DNA of 64,000 bases from Erodium maritimum (lineage: Eukaryota > Streptophyta > Magnoliopsida > Geraniales > Geraniaceae). Positions 43,815 through 53,769 of this stretch are shown here, in pieces. Position numbers and translations under genes: made by a program. Location: contig OY997589.1 of the NCBI GenBank assembly GCA_963921825.1, positions 75,810,523-75,874,522 on the forward strand. Direction: 5' to 3'. The first letter of the stretch is position 1. Each line of letters begins with the position of its first letter. Below the pieces are notes generated by a model. That model saw nothing but the letters and a program-made list of their open reading frames with translations, did no database searches and had not been told where the DNA came from.

Positions 43815-44307
43815 GATGAGGGTCCAAGGTGTGAGGAGTTGGCAGCCGAAATGCGTTTAGTTGAAGAACGAGTCCGGCAAAGGGTTGAGAGAGGCATACA
43901 AAGAGCAATGCTAATGATCCACCGTATTATTTGGTGGACGATATTTATCATCATGGAGTCGGTTCGTGAAGTCTATTCGACATCCCTATACTACCAAACA
44001 GAAATTGTTTGCTAATGTCCAAGAAGGTGCTCGGAAAGATATTGAACGGGCTTGTGGAGTCCTTCAAGCACGGTGACACATCATTTCCGGTCCCGCTCGT
44101 GTTTGGAGAAATTTCACTGTGGCTCATATCATGCACACTTGTATCATTCTACACAACATGATTGTAGAGGATGAACGCGTCCGATACGAAGCAGGAGATG
44201 ATGAGTTGTTGTTCGACCCCCTCCAAAATTACCACAGTGGACACCACCAGAACGATGGCACCGAGGAGGGCCCTTGGCCTACCAAGCACGCTTGGATTCT
44301 CGACTAA
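43815..44307 (+). pseudogene. PIF/Harbinger DDE transposase remnant with internal deletion
   Basis: The first part reads EELAAEMRLVEERVRQRVER, a plausible N-terminal piece. After about 43900 the text jumps to PPYYLVDDIYHHGVGS, the C-terminal catalytic part of DDE_Tnp_4 (Y-x-L-x-D-x-I-Y). Next come HPYTTKQKLFANVQEGARKD, then IERACGVLQAR and, after a TGA at 44074-44076, ISGPARVWRNF and CIILHNMIVEDER. The central part with the first catalytic residues is missing, and frameshifts occur near 43905 and 43965. It cannot encode an active transposase, but it identifies the element as PIF/Harbinger. Confidence 0.88.
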
Positions 44308-44718
44308 GTGTCATAAATGATTCCACCCACCGGCAACTACAAAATGACCTTATTGAGCATATATGAGGTCGATTTGGAGCGCATTACAATCCCAATGATG
44401 AGTGAAGAAATATTTTTATATGCAATATTTGTGTACTTATGGTATTATTCGGAGATGAATAAAATTTATTTTAATTTATGTTATTATTATTTATTTCTGT
44501 CAAATTTATTTAAATTTTATATAATATTTATTGCTTTCATAAAGAATTTAATAAAATCAGGAAAATATCAATTCAGCATCCAATCAACATCCGCTTATAG
44601 TTCCCTATCTGGTTTGACCCACTGTGGAGCACAGTTTATTTCAAGGCTTGCAAACCACTATTTTGCATAGTCAACATACAGTTTGATGATACGATTTGAC
44701 CCATTGTACATGCTCTTA

Positions 44719-45984
44719 AGAGATAGACGCTACATGCCAAACCAAGTAAGAGAGGCGCACGAATATAATGAGTCCATTTGAAAAAAGAGAACAATATACA
44801 AACATTTGATTGGTTAAAACGTATTCTTGATTCGAGTGCTTGGTCTACACATAATAAATTTTTACAAAAAAGGATCAAAGGCTGGGACTTTACAAAAACA
44901 AAAATTTATCGACCCCCTTTCTACAAAAAAGAACCCCAACCCTAGCTCTGCGTCCAACCAGTAGAGATGTTCCTCTTTGACACTCTTGGCTTGGACGTCA
45001 CTGGTGGCATCTACACCCCTTCTCTTCCTTCTTCTTCTATCATTTCCCTTTCTTTTCCTCTATTTTGTGTTCCTAGTGCTCGGATCTAAGCTTCCATCTC
45101 CCTCATCTACTTCCCTCGTTAGATCTACACCCTTGGTCGTATGGCGTTTCTCGACGGAGAATGTGGCGCTTCTTCTCTCCCCTGGTGGTTGTCAAGTTGT
45201 GTTGGTAGTCGACGAGTTTTTGAAGATCTCGGATCTTCGAGATCGGAGAGATAGGTTGATGTTTTGAAAAAAAATAAGTACCTTTAACCCTCCTCCCACC
45301 CTTGCCCATGTATTATTCACTCAATCCTTGCATTTTAGTTATTCCTTTCCTCGACCTTGAGTGTCGGAGCCTCACGGTAGAGGTTGGCCACCGTAGGATG
45401 TTTGAGCCATTGGGCTCTTTGTAAGATCTGCTAGTTTTGGGTTTGAGGAGTGGTTCTTGTCACATGTGTGGGTTCAGAGTTGGTCTCGGCCTCTCCTTTT
45501 AGGTTGATGTCCGGTGTTGGCCGCCAGCGGGTTCACCTATTTCAAGTAAGTTTGGGACGGGTGAGGTGTTGGGTAGAGAGTTGGGCGTGGGTGTTTTTTA
45601 GAGGTTTCCCTAGGGTCGTTCTATGGAGGTCTTCGCTATTCACTACCCGTTTCCTTGGGTCGTGGTTTGTTGTGTTTTTTAGAGGTTTCCCTAGGGTCGT
45701 TCGACACTTATGTTGTGGGTTTTTGAGGTGTCTGAATAGGTGTATGGCTCGAGGTGAGATTTTCTTTGTGTTCGTGATTCGTCGGTCTTCCGGGACCGGG
45801 TTATCTTTTCGGGGCTCTTTTTCTATGCTTTCTACTATTTGGTTTGTGGGCCTGAGGCCTTTAGGCTATTGTATTGGGCTTCAATTTTGTTAAATGTAGG
45901 TCTTGACTAGTTTCTGTTTTATGGTAATCTCTTTGTTAGTTTCAGCTTCATGTTTGTCATATCAGAGTTGTAGACCTTCTCATT
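44719..45984 (+). other. Unassigned region left of the solo LTR
   Basis: 44977-45267 is CT-rich and 45450-45893 carries a 147-codon plus-strand frame with no known domain. A repeat, gaggtttccctagggtcgtt, occurs at 45601 and 45682. It may be part of a retroelement that continues after the solo LTR at 49375, where an A-rich end (gcttataaaaaaag near 49648) is seen. I do not recognise a gene. Confidence 0.3.
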
Positions 45985-46964
45985 TGTATTGTCACGCCCC
46001 AAATCCGGTGTTGACCGGACTCGATACGTGAACTAAAAAAATAATAATTTCAAACGAAAATAAGGCCAACAGTCTGAATTCATCCTTTTAAAACTTTAAA
46101 CAACCTCGCGAGTCGCAGCTCGATAAAACAACGATAAAATACTTAAACAAATAAAGGTACGTCGCTAGACACTAGTTAAACCCTCGCTAGCTCCCAAGCT
46201 CCGAGATTCTTGCTAGTTCATATCCCATTTAACACCTGAAACACAACAAAGTAAGGGGGTGAGCTTACGCTCATTAGGAAAAGTAGTTAAGGTTCTGAAC
46301 CACAGTTCATCACCACAGGTAACCGTCCAATTAGGGCATACTAGTAAGCACAACGATTAAAAGTCAAATTAAGATAATTATTCCAAGACAACACTTAGCC
46401 TTCCATCAGGCACAACCCGTAACCCAAACTCACAACGAACCGAATTCATACCACTTTCCACAACTAGATCTTGACATTCATCACCTAACAATTCTCAATG
46501 AACAACGCCTACGGTCATCTCACAACCGACCACACGTGCGAACTCGCACTGCAACACAGGACTCAGGTACAACCATCTCGAGTCACCAAACACTCTCACA
46601 AGCCAAAGTCTCACTTAACCCAATGAACAAAGCCAGACGGCCCGCACGGCTCACACAGCAGACAGTGCACAAAGCCCAACAACACGCACAACACACACAG
46701 CAGACCCCCCCAAAAAAGAGTATAACCATTTCCAACGTCTTCGGCTATCACAACCCGTCCTCTTATATCGCACCGGAACACTAAGCTTCGGTTCCCACAC
46801 CCAATTACCGATTACCCTCACAAAGTCATAAACATATTTAGAATAAATGCACAGAGCCAAACAACAAGGAAATGGCACACAACGAGATACACATAGATGT
46901 ACAACAGTTCCAACGTCGTTGAATGCACTAAGCTCCCACCACCGGATGCACACAGTCACTTATA

Positions 46965-47365
46965 TCGTACTGGACCACACATCATCAGTCCCGATATCTT
47001 CCTCGTCACACAGACGAAGGGTAACATCCTCGACAAGAAATCCCTCAGTCCGATGTCTTCCTCCTCACACAGACGAAGGGCACTACTCAACATACGTACT
47101 GAACCGGCACACAACAAGACACACACATATATATCATAAAACGGCATAAGCCCACGCCATCGGATGCACACAACCACTTATACCGTACTGGACCACACAA
47201 CATCAATCCCGACATCTTCCTCCTCACACAGACGAAGGGTAACATGCTCGACCGGGAATCCCTCAGTCCGATGTCTTCCACTCACACAGACGTGGGCGCT
47301 GCTCAACATATGTACGAAGCTGGTCATATCTTCCTCCTCACATAGACGAAGGGTAACATCCATCA
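46965..47365 (-). repeat. Tandem repeat block in the solo LTR
   Basis: A phrase with atcttcctcctcacacagac, then gaagggtaacatcctcgac, recurs about six times between 46990 and 47360 with variable spacing (near 47000, 47058, 47217, 47272 and 47328). It occupies the place where the first LTR has its unrelated 23-bp array. Confidence 0.75.
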
Positions 47366-48284
47366 CGCCATCCTTGGCCTCGATATACTACACCGGAACT
47401 ATCCCACGGTGTAGGTATTACTCCGATTACGTCCTTTCTTGATACACACAAAAGGATAAAACACACAACACAAAGCCAAGCCGATCTCGGTACACCAACC
47501 GAACCATCTCAACATAGCACACAGCCAGCCTATCACTCACCCGGTCATATAACAACCAAGAGTTCACATTATCAAGCACGACACACTTTCCCACACACAG
47601 TCACAATATGCAACAACGAGTCGATCTTATTAGACTCTTAACCACACTCTAAACCGTCACGTACTTACCATCACTTACCGTCGCCACACTCCACGTGGTA
47701 ACCCCACCGGCTTAACCGGTATCAATTCCCCAACCATCCCACAGTTCAACATATCTACTAAACAGTGAAATAACCACACAGATCATCAACATGCATCACC
47801 AGTTCAATCCTATCCGTTTCATGTTCGTTATTTATTATCTGTTCCACAACACAAAGCACACTAGCAGAAGCACTCAGCAAACAATCCTACGGGCACGTCA
47901 TGGCCCGAAACTACCAGCACGACAATTCCCAAGACAGAAAACGTAAAGGTTCACAGTTCCTACGTCTACGATAGTTGTTCGCATCCTACATGCCAAGCTA
48001 TAGTCTTTCCGATTTTATTATTAACCCTAATCATGCACACTAGTAACTTTCCGTAATTAAAGCGGTATCCGCTACTTTCCCTACCTCAAGACGATACCAC
48101 AGCAGCGTCTCCTAGCTGCTGACGACCGGGCCAACACCGTCTTCTAAGTCGAAGACCCGAAATCCAAGTCTGGGTTTAAACAATAAAACAGTTCCAATCA
48201 GTTCTCGTGTCTAAGGTCCTCGGAAAGTCCAAAACGTCTTTAAAATAACCAAATTTTAAGTCCAAATTAATTAATTAATTAATT

Positions 48285-48560
48285 AAAACTACCGACCCGG
48301 ATCCGACCCAACCCGGTCAAAACCCGGATCCAAACCCGGATCCACGCCTGACCCGGAGCCGGTCCTAGACCCGACCCAGACCCGAGTCAGACCCGGTCCG
48401 GACTCGAGTCAGAACCCAGTCCAAGGACTTGGGCCTGACCCACGTCCAGTCCAGGCTCTGGCCCGAGTTCGTGTTCCGGCCCAGGACCCACCGGCCCGCA
48501 ACGCGACCTGGCCCAAGGCCCGGTTCAGGCCCGTCTCCGAGCTCGTACAACTCTGGCGAG
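48285..48560. repeat. GC-rich repeat block in the solo LTR
   Basis: acccggatcc, acccgacccagacccg and gactcgagtcagaaccc-type motifs recur. The counterpart of the GC-rich block at 1335-1600, without sequence identity. Confidence 0.6.
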
Positions 48561-49233
48561 GCTCGAACGCTCCGGCCACCGTCTCCGGCAGCGACGAAGT
48601 CCAGAACCCAGCCAAGAGCGCTGGCTAAGCTCGGAAAGTGGTGGTGGGGTTCAGGCTGTGGCTGGACGAGTTCGAGGATGCTAGGCATGGCGTCAGGAAC
48701 CGAGTTCCGTCCGGATCTAGGGTTGCGAAGTCGCCGGCGACGACCCACCCTGAAACCACCTCAATCGAACCCATTTCGATGGGGTTTCAGGCCCAGAGAG
48801 GACGAAGAAGAAGAAAATGGAGGACAAGAGGCTCGATTTGATCCCGAGAAGGGCGAACCAGCTGCAGAAACTCCGACGAGGATTCGGTCTCGCGTGGTTC
48901 TGAAGGCGGACGGAGAAGAAGAGGAAGGCGAGGGCAAGGTGAGGTAGAGGACGAAGATGAGGGTGCATGTGAGAAGTTGCAGAGGAAGAAGAAGGAAGGT
49001 GAGGTCGGGATCGGAGAACGGAACGACGACGGCGAGAAGTCCGTCTGGTTCGCAGAGAGAGAGAGGGAGAGGCGAGCGAAGGGAGATGGGTGAACAGTAC
49101 CCGAAACCTAGGGTTTGACCCTATTTATAGGTTGGACCCGCGTGAATTTGGGTCGGGCTCACTCAACGGGCCGCGCATGTGCAACGAATGGGCCCGAGCT
49201 AGCCCAAACCCATGCTCGGCCCAAAACTGACCT

Positions 49234-49234
<1 letters not shown>

Positions 49235-49269
<35 letters not shown>
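49235..49269. repeat. Poly(C) run of 35
   Basis: Thirty-five consecutive C followed by T, about 100 bases from the 5' end of the solo LTR (poly(G) in LTR sense). Its exact length is likely to be uncertain in the assembly. Confidence 0.95.
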
Positions 49270-49374
49270 TTTTTTTGAATTTTCTTTTTCCAAATGAACT
49301 TGTTGCAAAAACATACCCCATGTTTCAGTTTGCAATTTAATACCCTTCTAAAACAAGGTGGTCTTTACATGTAT

Positions 49375-49994
49375 TGTTTGCTTAATGGATTAAATATCAT
49401 GGTATAGGCTTGTTAGACCCTTGTGTTGTATTAAAGGTACAGACCTATTAGACCTTCTGGCGTTTTTGTTGATTCAGTCCTCCCCTTATTAAGATTGTAA
49501 GCCCTTCATAGAGTTCTTGTTTGGCCTCTGGCCTTGGTTGAGTTTCCTATTGTGCGAGGAAGCTCTAGTATATAAAATTCTCTAAGGACTTTCCCTTGTC
49601 CTACTCCTTATTCTCAAAGGGGAACATCATCAATATCATTTGCTTATAAAAAAAGGGTGTGGTTCAAGAGGAGCTATGAACCCATTTCAAACAAAGTGCT
49701 TGACGTTACATTGTATATGCTCTAGAAAAATAACATCTACTTTGTAGATGAACCACACTATCTTCCAAGAAAGTTACGTGACTGATATAGCATATACTTG
49801 ATCACTTGGATGACACATGAAGAAATGATTTCTACTAGTGATTCTACGTCCACACGATTTTTGGAGAGCAGATTGTTCCGAGTTTAGATGATTCATCCCG
49901 AGTTACCACAAGCAGTAGAATATGTGTTTTGCTACTATACTTATTTTCGATAGAATAAAAAAGGATAAACATAACAAGTATAATATATTAACGA
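49375..49994. other. Spacer between the solo LTR and the ankyrin-PGG gene
   Basis: The first 280 bases read as 3'-UTR-like sequence ending in an A-rich tract near 49648; the rest is AT-rich and would hold the 3' end of the minus-strand gene. No other feature seen. Confidence 0.4.
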
Positions 49995-50663
49995 TCAAAC
50001 CAGATGCACATTCTCGGCCTTTGTTGGATTGTTCATTAAACCCTCTGTGTCTTCTTCATCTATATCCTCAAACAACGAGTTCATCCAAGGAATGTCCATT
50101 TTTCTCTTGTCGAAGATATTTGGTTTAAAAGTGGACACATAAATCTCAAAAAAGAGGGGAAGAATAGGGGAAAAGAAAAGAATAGGTAAAATGTAGCGTA
50201 ACGACCCGTCAAGCGTAAGAGCAAGCACCGCACAAAAGCCTAGCATCATGGTCAAGACAGAGAAAAAGAGGGTGTAGAGGCCTATCATCAACTTTATGGG
50301 CAACGTGAGAAGAAAATCTGTTTCAGAATAACGCGACGTGAGAATCCCCAAGAAGGCCAGCACCGAAGCAATAGCCGAGTAGAGGGATATCGCGTCGCAT
50401 ACCATGAATGTCTTGAACAAAGCTCTGTTCATGAACAATGGTAACCCGTCGTCTTTGTTACCGCCGGGAACAGTGAAAGCTGCCGCAAACATCATAGTGA
50501 TAATAAGAGCTCCAACAACAGTAGAAGATTGGGCTATCTCTTTCATGGATTTTTCTCCGGCATCCACTAGCCCCTTATGTGTTTCAGTAAACAATTGCCC
50601 AGCTGTAATCCCGGTTGTGTTTGTATACTCTCTATACACAGGTTTGGTCATACGACACAGCTC
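49995..50663 (-). CDS. Ankyrin-PGG protein, last exon (PGG domain and membrane helices)
   Basis: The exon begins after an acceptor (ttacag on the minus strand, ending at 50664) with ELCRMTKPVYREYTNTTGIT. The PGG domain includes LFTETHKGLVDAGEKSMKEI, VVGALIITMMFAAAFTVPGG and N. Four hydrophobic stretches follow: TVVGALIITMMFAAAFTV, CDAISLYSAIASVLAFLGIL, LPIKLMIGLYTLFFSVLTMM and LRYILPILFFSPILPLFFEI. An acidic tail ends at the stop (49997-49995). PGG proteins such as ITN1 and ACD6 are membrane proteins with cytosolic ankyrin repeats, several linked to stress and defence. This exon itself is intact and splices in phase with exon 3. Confidence 0.9.
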   Translation of the reverse strand, partial: ELCRMTKPVYREYTNTTGITAGQLFTETHKGLVDAGEKSMKEIAQSSTVVGALIITMMFAAAFTVPGGNKDDGLPLFMNRALFKTFMVCDAISLYSAIASVLAFLGILTSRYSETDFLLTLPIKLMIGLYTLFFSVLTMMLGFCAVLALTLDGSLRYILPILFFSPILPLFFEIYVSTFKPNIFDKRKMDIPWMNSLFEDIDEEDTEGLMNNPTKAENVHLV

Positions 50664-51108
50664 CTGTAATCCATAGATTAATTATATCGTAAGATGATCA
50701 CAACAATACAAAAGTGTTAAGTGTATATATATATAGGGTTGGTATCAGGTACAAACCACCCCTTGTTGTGCAAACTACGAACTCACCAGATGTTGACACG
50801 TGGGCGCGCGCTGCTGGTGCGCGCGCACAGTACTGACACGTGGCGCGCATAGTGCTAATAGTTTGGGCGCACAGTGCTAATAGTTTGACACTGTGCTAAA
50901 CTAATAGCACTGTGCGCGCGCGTGATCAACACGCTCACGCGCGCGGGCAGAGGCGCGAGCAAAACGAACACGTGTCAGCATCGCGCGCGCTCTGTTGACG
51001 TCACTTTGACCGCATCCTGTGGCTTAGATTGTTTCGTAGTTTGCACAATAAGGATGATTTTTACTGGATAGCTACCCTATATATATATATAATATTCAAA
51101 TTAGTTAC
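50664..51108 (-). other. Ankyrin-PGG gene intron 3, containing a MITE
   Basis: Donor gtaactaatt and acceptor gattacag on the minus strand, phase 0. Most of the 445 bp is MITE copy B (50736-51077) and its TA borders, so the original intron was about 100 bp. Confidence 0.85.
50736..51077. mobile_element. MITE inserted in a TA microsatellite, copy B
   Basis: It begins GGGTTGGTATCAGGTACAAA and ends GGATAGCTACCC, flanked by TA repeats on both sides. It is the opposite orientation of copy A (8818-9329), with the same ends and the same CpG-rich core (gcgcgc runs, gtgctaatagttt hairpin). It lies in an intron of the ankyrin-PGG gene. Confidence 0.85.
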
Positions 51109-51521
51109 CTGAAACCATTGGAGTTCTCTTTGCATCTCCAAAACTGGACCTGACTTCCAATGACGTGATCTAGAAGGAGGGGCCAACTTGGCCACCATGT
51201 GCAAAATATTGTTACTTTCTAGATTTGACCACCACATTAAACTATCTTTATGTTCAGGAAAATTATATATGAGACTGAAAACTTCTTCTTGACGACACTC
51301 AGCTGCATGACAAAATATGCCTTTGCCATCTACGTGCGCCAAATGGGTACCGGGTATAGCTTTAATCATCTCACTAACGAACTCAAAAACCCCAAATTTC
51401 GAAGCTTCTACCATGAGAGGATATATAAGATCTTCCAACATGGAGTTATCAAAAGATTTCCCTACTATCTCACATACCAATCGGAGAAAGACAAGTTGAT
51501 TCTTATCCGGCACTTGCTCTC
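51109..51521 (-). CDS. Ankyrin-PGG protein, exon 3
   Basis: 413 bases on the minus strand, from an acceptor ttttcccag to the donor gtaact. Translation gives EQVPDKNQLVFLRLVCEIVG, LIYPLMVEASKFGVFEFVSE, a degenerate ankyrin stretch (THLAHVDGKGIFCHAAECRQ, then EEVFSLIYNF) and SNNILHMVAKLAPPSRSRH, then VLEMQRELQWFQ. N-I-L-H-(M/L)-A-A-K-L-A-P and Q-R-E-L-Q-W-F are standard text just before the PGG domain in this family. The frame is clean. Phase 1 at its start joins TCA G|GA from exon 2. Confidence 0.9.
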
Positions 51522-51596
51522 CTGGGAAAAATGATAGACAAACACATGCCTGTAAGTTACTATAATTTTGGTACAAATCAAAGATAAAAGACTTAC

Positions 51597-52161
51597 CTGA
51601 TTTCTTATGCCCACTTTCATCAATATTATTGTAAACCGGATAATAAAAGGATTTAACCAATTCAGACAAGAGGGATAAGTTTTCATTGTTTCTTTGTAGT
51701 AGAACCACTGGGCATTCATCAATAATTTTTCATTGTTTCTTCGTAGTCATATCCTTGAAGCCGTACAAAGAAGCTGTAACTAGAGGATAACCGCCACTCT
51801 GTCCTTGGATGCATATGCTAGGCAAGTTGTTATTCATGGAGACCATGCGCTGTATCAACTTTAAAACACCTGGCTTGTCGCAACCCATTAAGTGATGAAA
51901 AGCTGTGTACCCGCCATTGTCTTGTATTCCGAGATCTTCGTGTCGTTTTGTTTTCTTCACCAACAAACTCGCAATCTTTATCTGTCTTTCCTCCAATGCA
52001 TAGTGAAGAGGTGTGCGCCCTTCCACTCCTCCAATGCATTGTGAAGAGGTGTGCGCCCTTCCACCACTATCGTGGCGTTTGCTCCGGGATGAGAGTTGAG
52101 GAACTTCTTCATGCCATTCCAGTTCCTATATGTTTCATGGCCTCCAACAACGAACCATAGT
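51597..52161 (-). pseudogene. Ankyrin-PGG gene exon 2, broken
   Basis: It starts after an acceptor (ggtgaag on the minus strand) with DYGSLLEAMKHIG in phase with exon 1. A missing base near 52124 then shifts the frame: NWNGMKKFLNSHPGANATIV reads in another frame. Next, a 38-bp tandem duplication (51993-52030 and 52031-52064) repeats RTPLH(N/Y)ALEE and shifts the frame again. The ankyrin text EGRTPLHYALEERQIKIASL and NGGYTAFHHLMGCDKPGVLK follows. A TGA at about 51730 ends that frame, and the last part (LLQRNNENLSLLSELVKSFY) is in another frame. A 21-bp direct repeat lies at the last break. The gene cannot make a full protein unless the assembly is wrong. Confidence 0.85.
51993..52064 (-). repeat. 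38-bp tandem duplication in exon 2
   Basis: ccaatgcatagtgaagaggt and onward at 51993 repeats at 52031 with one change (cattgtg). The period of 38 is not a multiple of three. Confidence 0.95.
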
Positions 52162-53184
52162 CTTCACCAATCACAAATACACATATTGTTAAAATTGAAA
52201 GGTAGTTTTCCCGTTAAAAAGAGTGTTCAGGTTCTACGATCCGGGGAATTTTTTTTTAATATAAACTGTTTCTTATTGTGCAAATTATGAACTAATAAAA
52301 GTCATTAGATACGCAAAGTCTAATGACTTAGATGCTACCAGCGCACAGTGACATTTTTATAAATAACACGAATTTTTCCACCCTATTGATCACACTATAG
52401 TGACCACTCCTACAACAAAAGTACCAATACCTTGTATATAAGGTATCATCACTCTTTTTATACCTAAGGTACCACCACTATTGTGCATAAGATACCAACA
52501 TCTTTGTATGTAAATATATAAGATACCATCACATTTCTATATAACGTATTATCACACTTAAAAGAGTGTGTTATATTTGTGGTCAACACGCGCTACAATA
52601 ACTCGTATAGACAAACAATGTATTGGTACTTTTGTACATATCCTTATTTGAAACAATATAGCGAAGATCACTTTATACAGATTTGGTTATCAAGAGATGA
52701 ATTCATTTTTCAGAAATTCCTGAAATCTATAGAATTGGTCCTTACCAAAATTCAAAATCAAGCCTATGGATGGAATGAGCATCTTTCAAGGGCAATTCTC
52801 ATTTTCCTTGGCTATGTACAAAAAAACCCAAATCTATCCTACAGTATATGAGGTAACACAATTTCCAACTTGTTTTGGTTGGTGATGACAAGTCTTGTGC
52901 ATTTTAGATCTCTTAGTGGTTAATGGTCACTCGTTAATGATTCACTCATTCTCAATTGCAACAGTTATGGATTGAAGCAAAAGTATTGGATGGGTTTTGC
53001 GTTGTTCTAGGGCTTGCTCCTTTAAATACTTTTCTGCTTGGAGAGTACTTTTTATTCAATAAAAACCGAGCTTATCACAAAAAAAAAGAAGGGTTAGTTT
53101 TGGTTGGTAAGCCTTTAGGAGCTGCTGTGTCATTCATTAATTAATGGTAAGCTAAAAATATTAATCTGGAGAGAGAGAGAGTAC
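52162..53184 (-). other. Ankyrin-PGG gene intron 1
   Basis: 1,023 bp, donor gtactctctc (53184) and acceptor ggtgaag (52162). AT-rich. 52380-52560 has short repeats of aaggtaccatcac-like text. No gene inside. Confidence 0.75.
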
Positions 53185-53665
53185 CTATGCCATCATCGTC
53201 AAAGGCCGGTTGGTTCCGTGGTATGATGTGATTGTTCTTCACCGGTTCGCTGTGAGAAGAATCATCATTCTGAAGGGTGGTGATCTCTTGATCATGGTCA
53301 ACCACTATTTTATCATGAGAATCATGATGTTGTGACTGTTGATTCATCGATCTCAAGAGATCCCAAGCTTCCTTGGCTGATTTAAGTTTACCAATTCTGG
53401 AGAGAGGAGTTGAAGCGCATGATACGTGAAGGGCATGCAGTGCCGATGCATTCTTTCTCCTCCATGTCTTGGAACTGTACGGTTCCTCTCCTTCTTCCTC
53501 GATAACGTCCCAAAGATCTTGACTCACTAAATAGGTTTCCATGCAATTACTCCATATCTCGTAGTTGGTACCGTCCAGAACTTCACCAACTACTCTATTT
53601 TCTGCCATATTTTCCTTCTTACATGAAACTACCAGAACTTCACCAACTACTCTATTTTCTGCCAT
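53185..53665 (-). CDS. Ankyrin-PGG gene exon 1: gag-like (UBN2/DUF4219-type) N-terminal domain
   Basis: From the ATG at 53665 the frame is MAENRVVGEVL, a repeat of the same 19 residues, then DGTNYEIWSNCMETYLVSQD, LWDVIEEE, SKTWRRKNASALHALHVSCA and AKEAWDLLRSMNQQ. G-x-N-Y-x-x-W-x-x-x-M-x-x-Y-L and L-W-x-V-(I/V) are the gag-like pattern of copia Gag (UBN2/DUF4219). The domain is followed by an acidic/histidine-rich linker and a donor at 53184 whose phase fits exon 2. It therefore seems to be part of the ankyrin gene: a domesticated gag domain fused to ankyrin-PGG. Start choice: a second ATG in the duplicated copy at 53608 is equally possible. A further upstream ATG at 53695 lies in the likely UTR intron. 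Confidence 0.75.
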
Positions 53666-53688
53666 ATTTTCCTTCTTACATGAAACGA
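53575..53688 (-). repeat. 57-bp tandem duplication spanning splice acceptor and start codon
   Basis: ccagaacttcaccaactact and onward at 53575 recurs at 53632 with a period of 57. On the minus strand each copy contains tttcatgtaag, a possible acceptor, followed by aaggaaaatatggcagaaa with the start codon. Confidence 0.95.
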
Positions 53689-53769
53689 TAAACATATATA
53701 TTTATATATAAATTTAGGAGTTGAAAATAAATTCAAAGTTTCGTATGAAATAAGGTTCACATATACTTA

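Larger units (their letters stand above)
43471..44715. mobile_element. PIF/Harbinger-type transposon, internally deleted
   Basis: The left end reads GAACATGTACAGTCAA. The reverse complement of the right end reads GAGCATGTACAATGGG. TTA flanks it at 43468-43470 and 44716-44718. At 1,245 bp it holds a transposase remnant (43815-44307) and a run of 20 C (43710-43729). The terminal GAGCAT matches the neighbouring element at 40080-42464, so the two belong to the same superfamily. Confidence 0.88.
45990..49369 (-). mobile_element. Solo LTR of a Ty3/gypsy chromovirus, minus strand (3,380 bp)
   Basis: It begins TGTCACGCCCC and ends CTTTACA on the plus strand, and both flanks carry the 5-mer tgtat (45985-45989 and 49370-49374). 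No coding region or second LTR lies beside it, so it is a solo LTR left by recombination. The first 35 bases are nearly the reverse complement of the end of the LTR at 483-3644, and further patches match, such as gagcttacgctcattagg (about 46261) and tttccgattttattattaa (about 48006). A TATA box in LTR sense, tataaatag, lies at 49122-49130. Confidence 0.9.

Noticed and set aside
45450-45893. 147-codon plus-strand ORF rich in phenylalanine, arginine and valine
   Set aside because: No recognisable domain; it contains a duplicated 22-bp segment and looks like noncoding repeat DNA.
46965-47365. Repeated 38-40-bp phrases resembling a CRISPR array
   Set aside because: Spacing is irregular, the repeats drift, and the block is inside a solo LTR.
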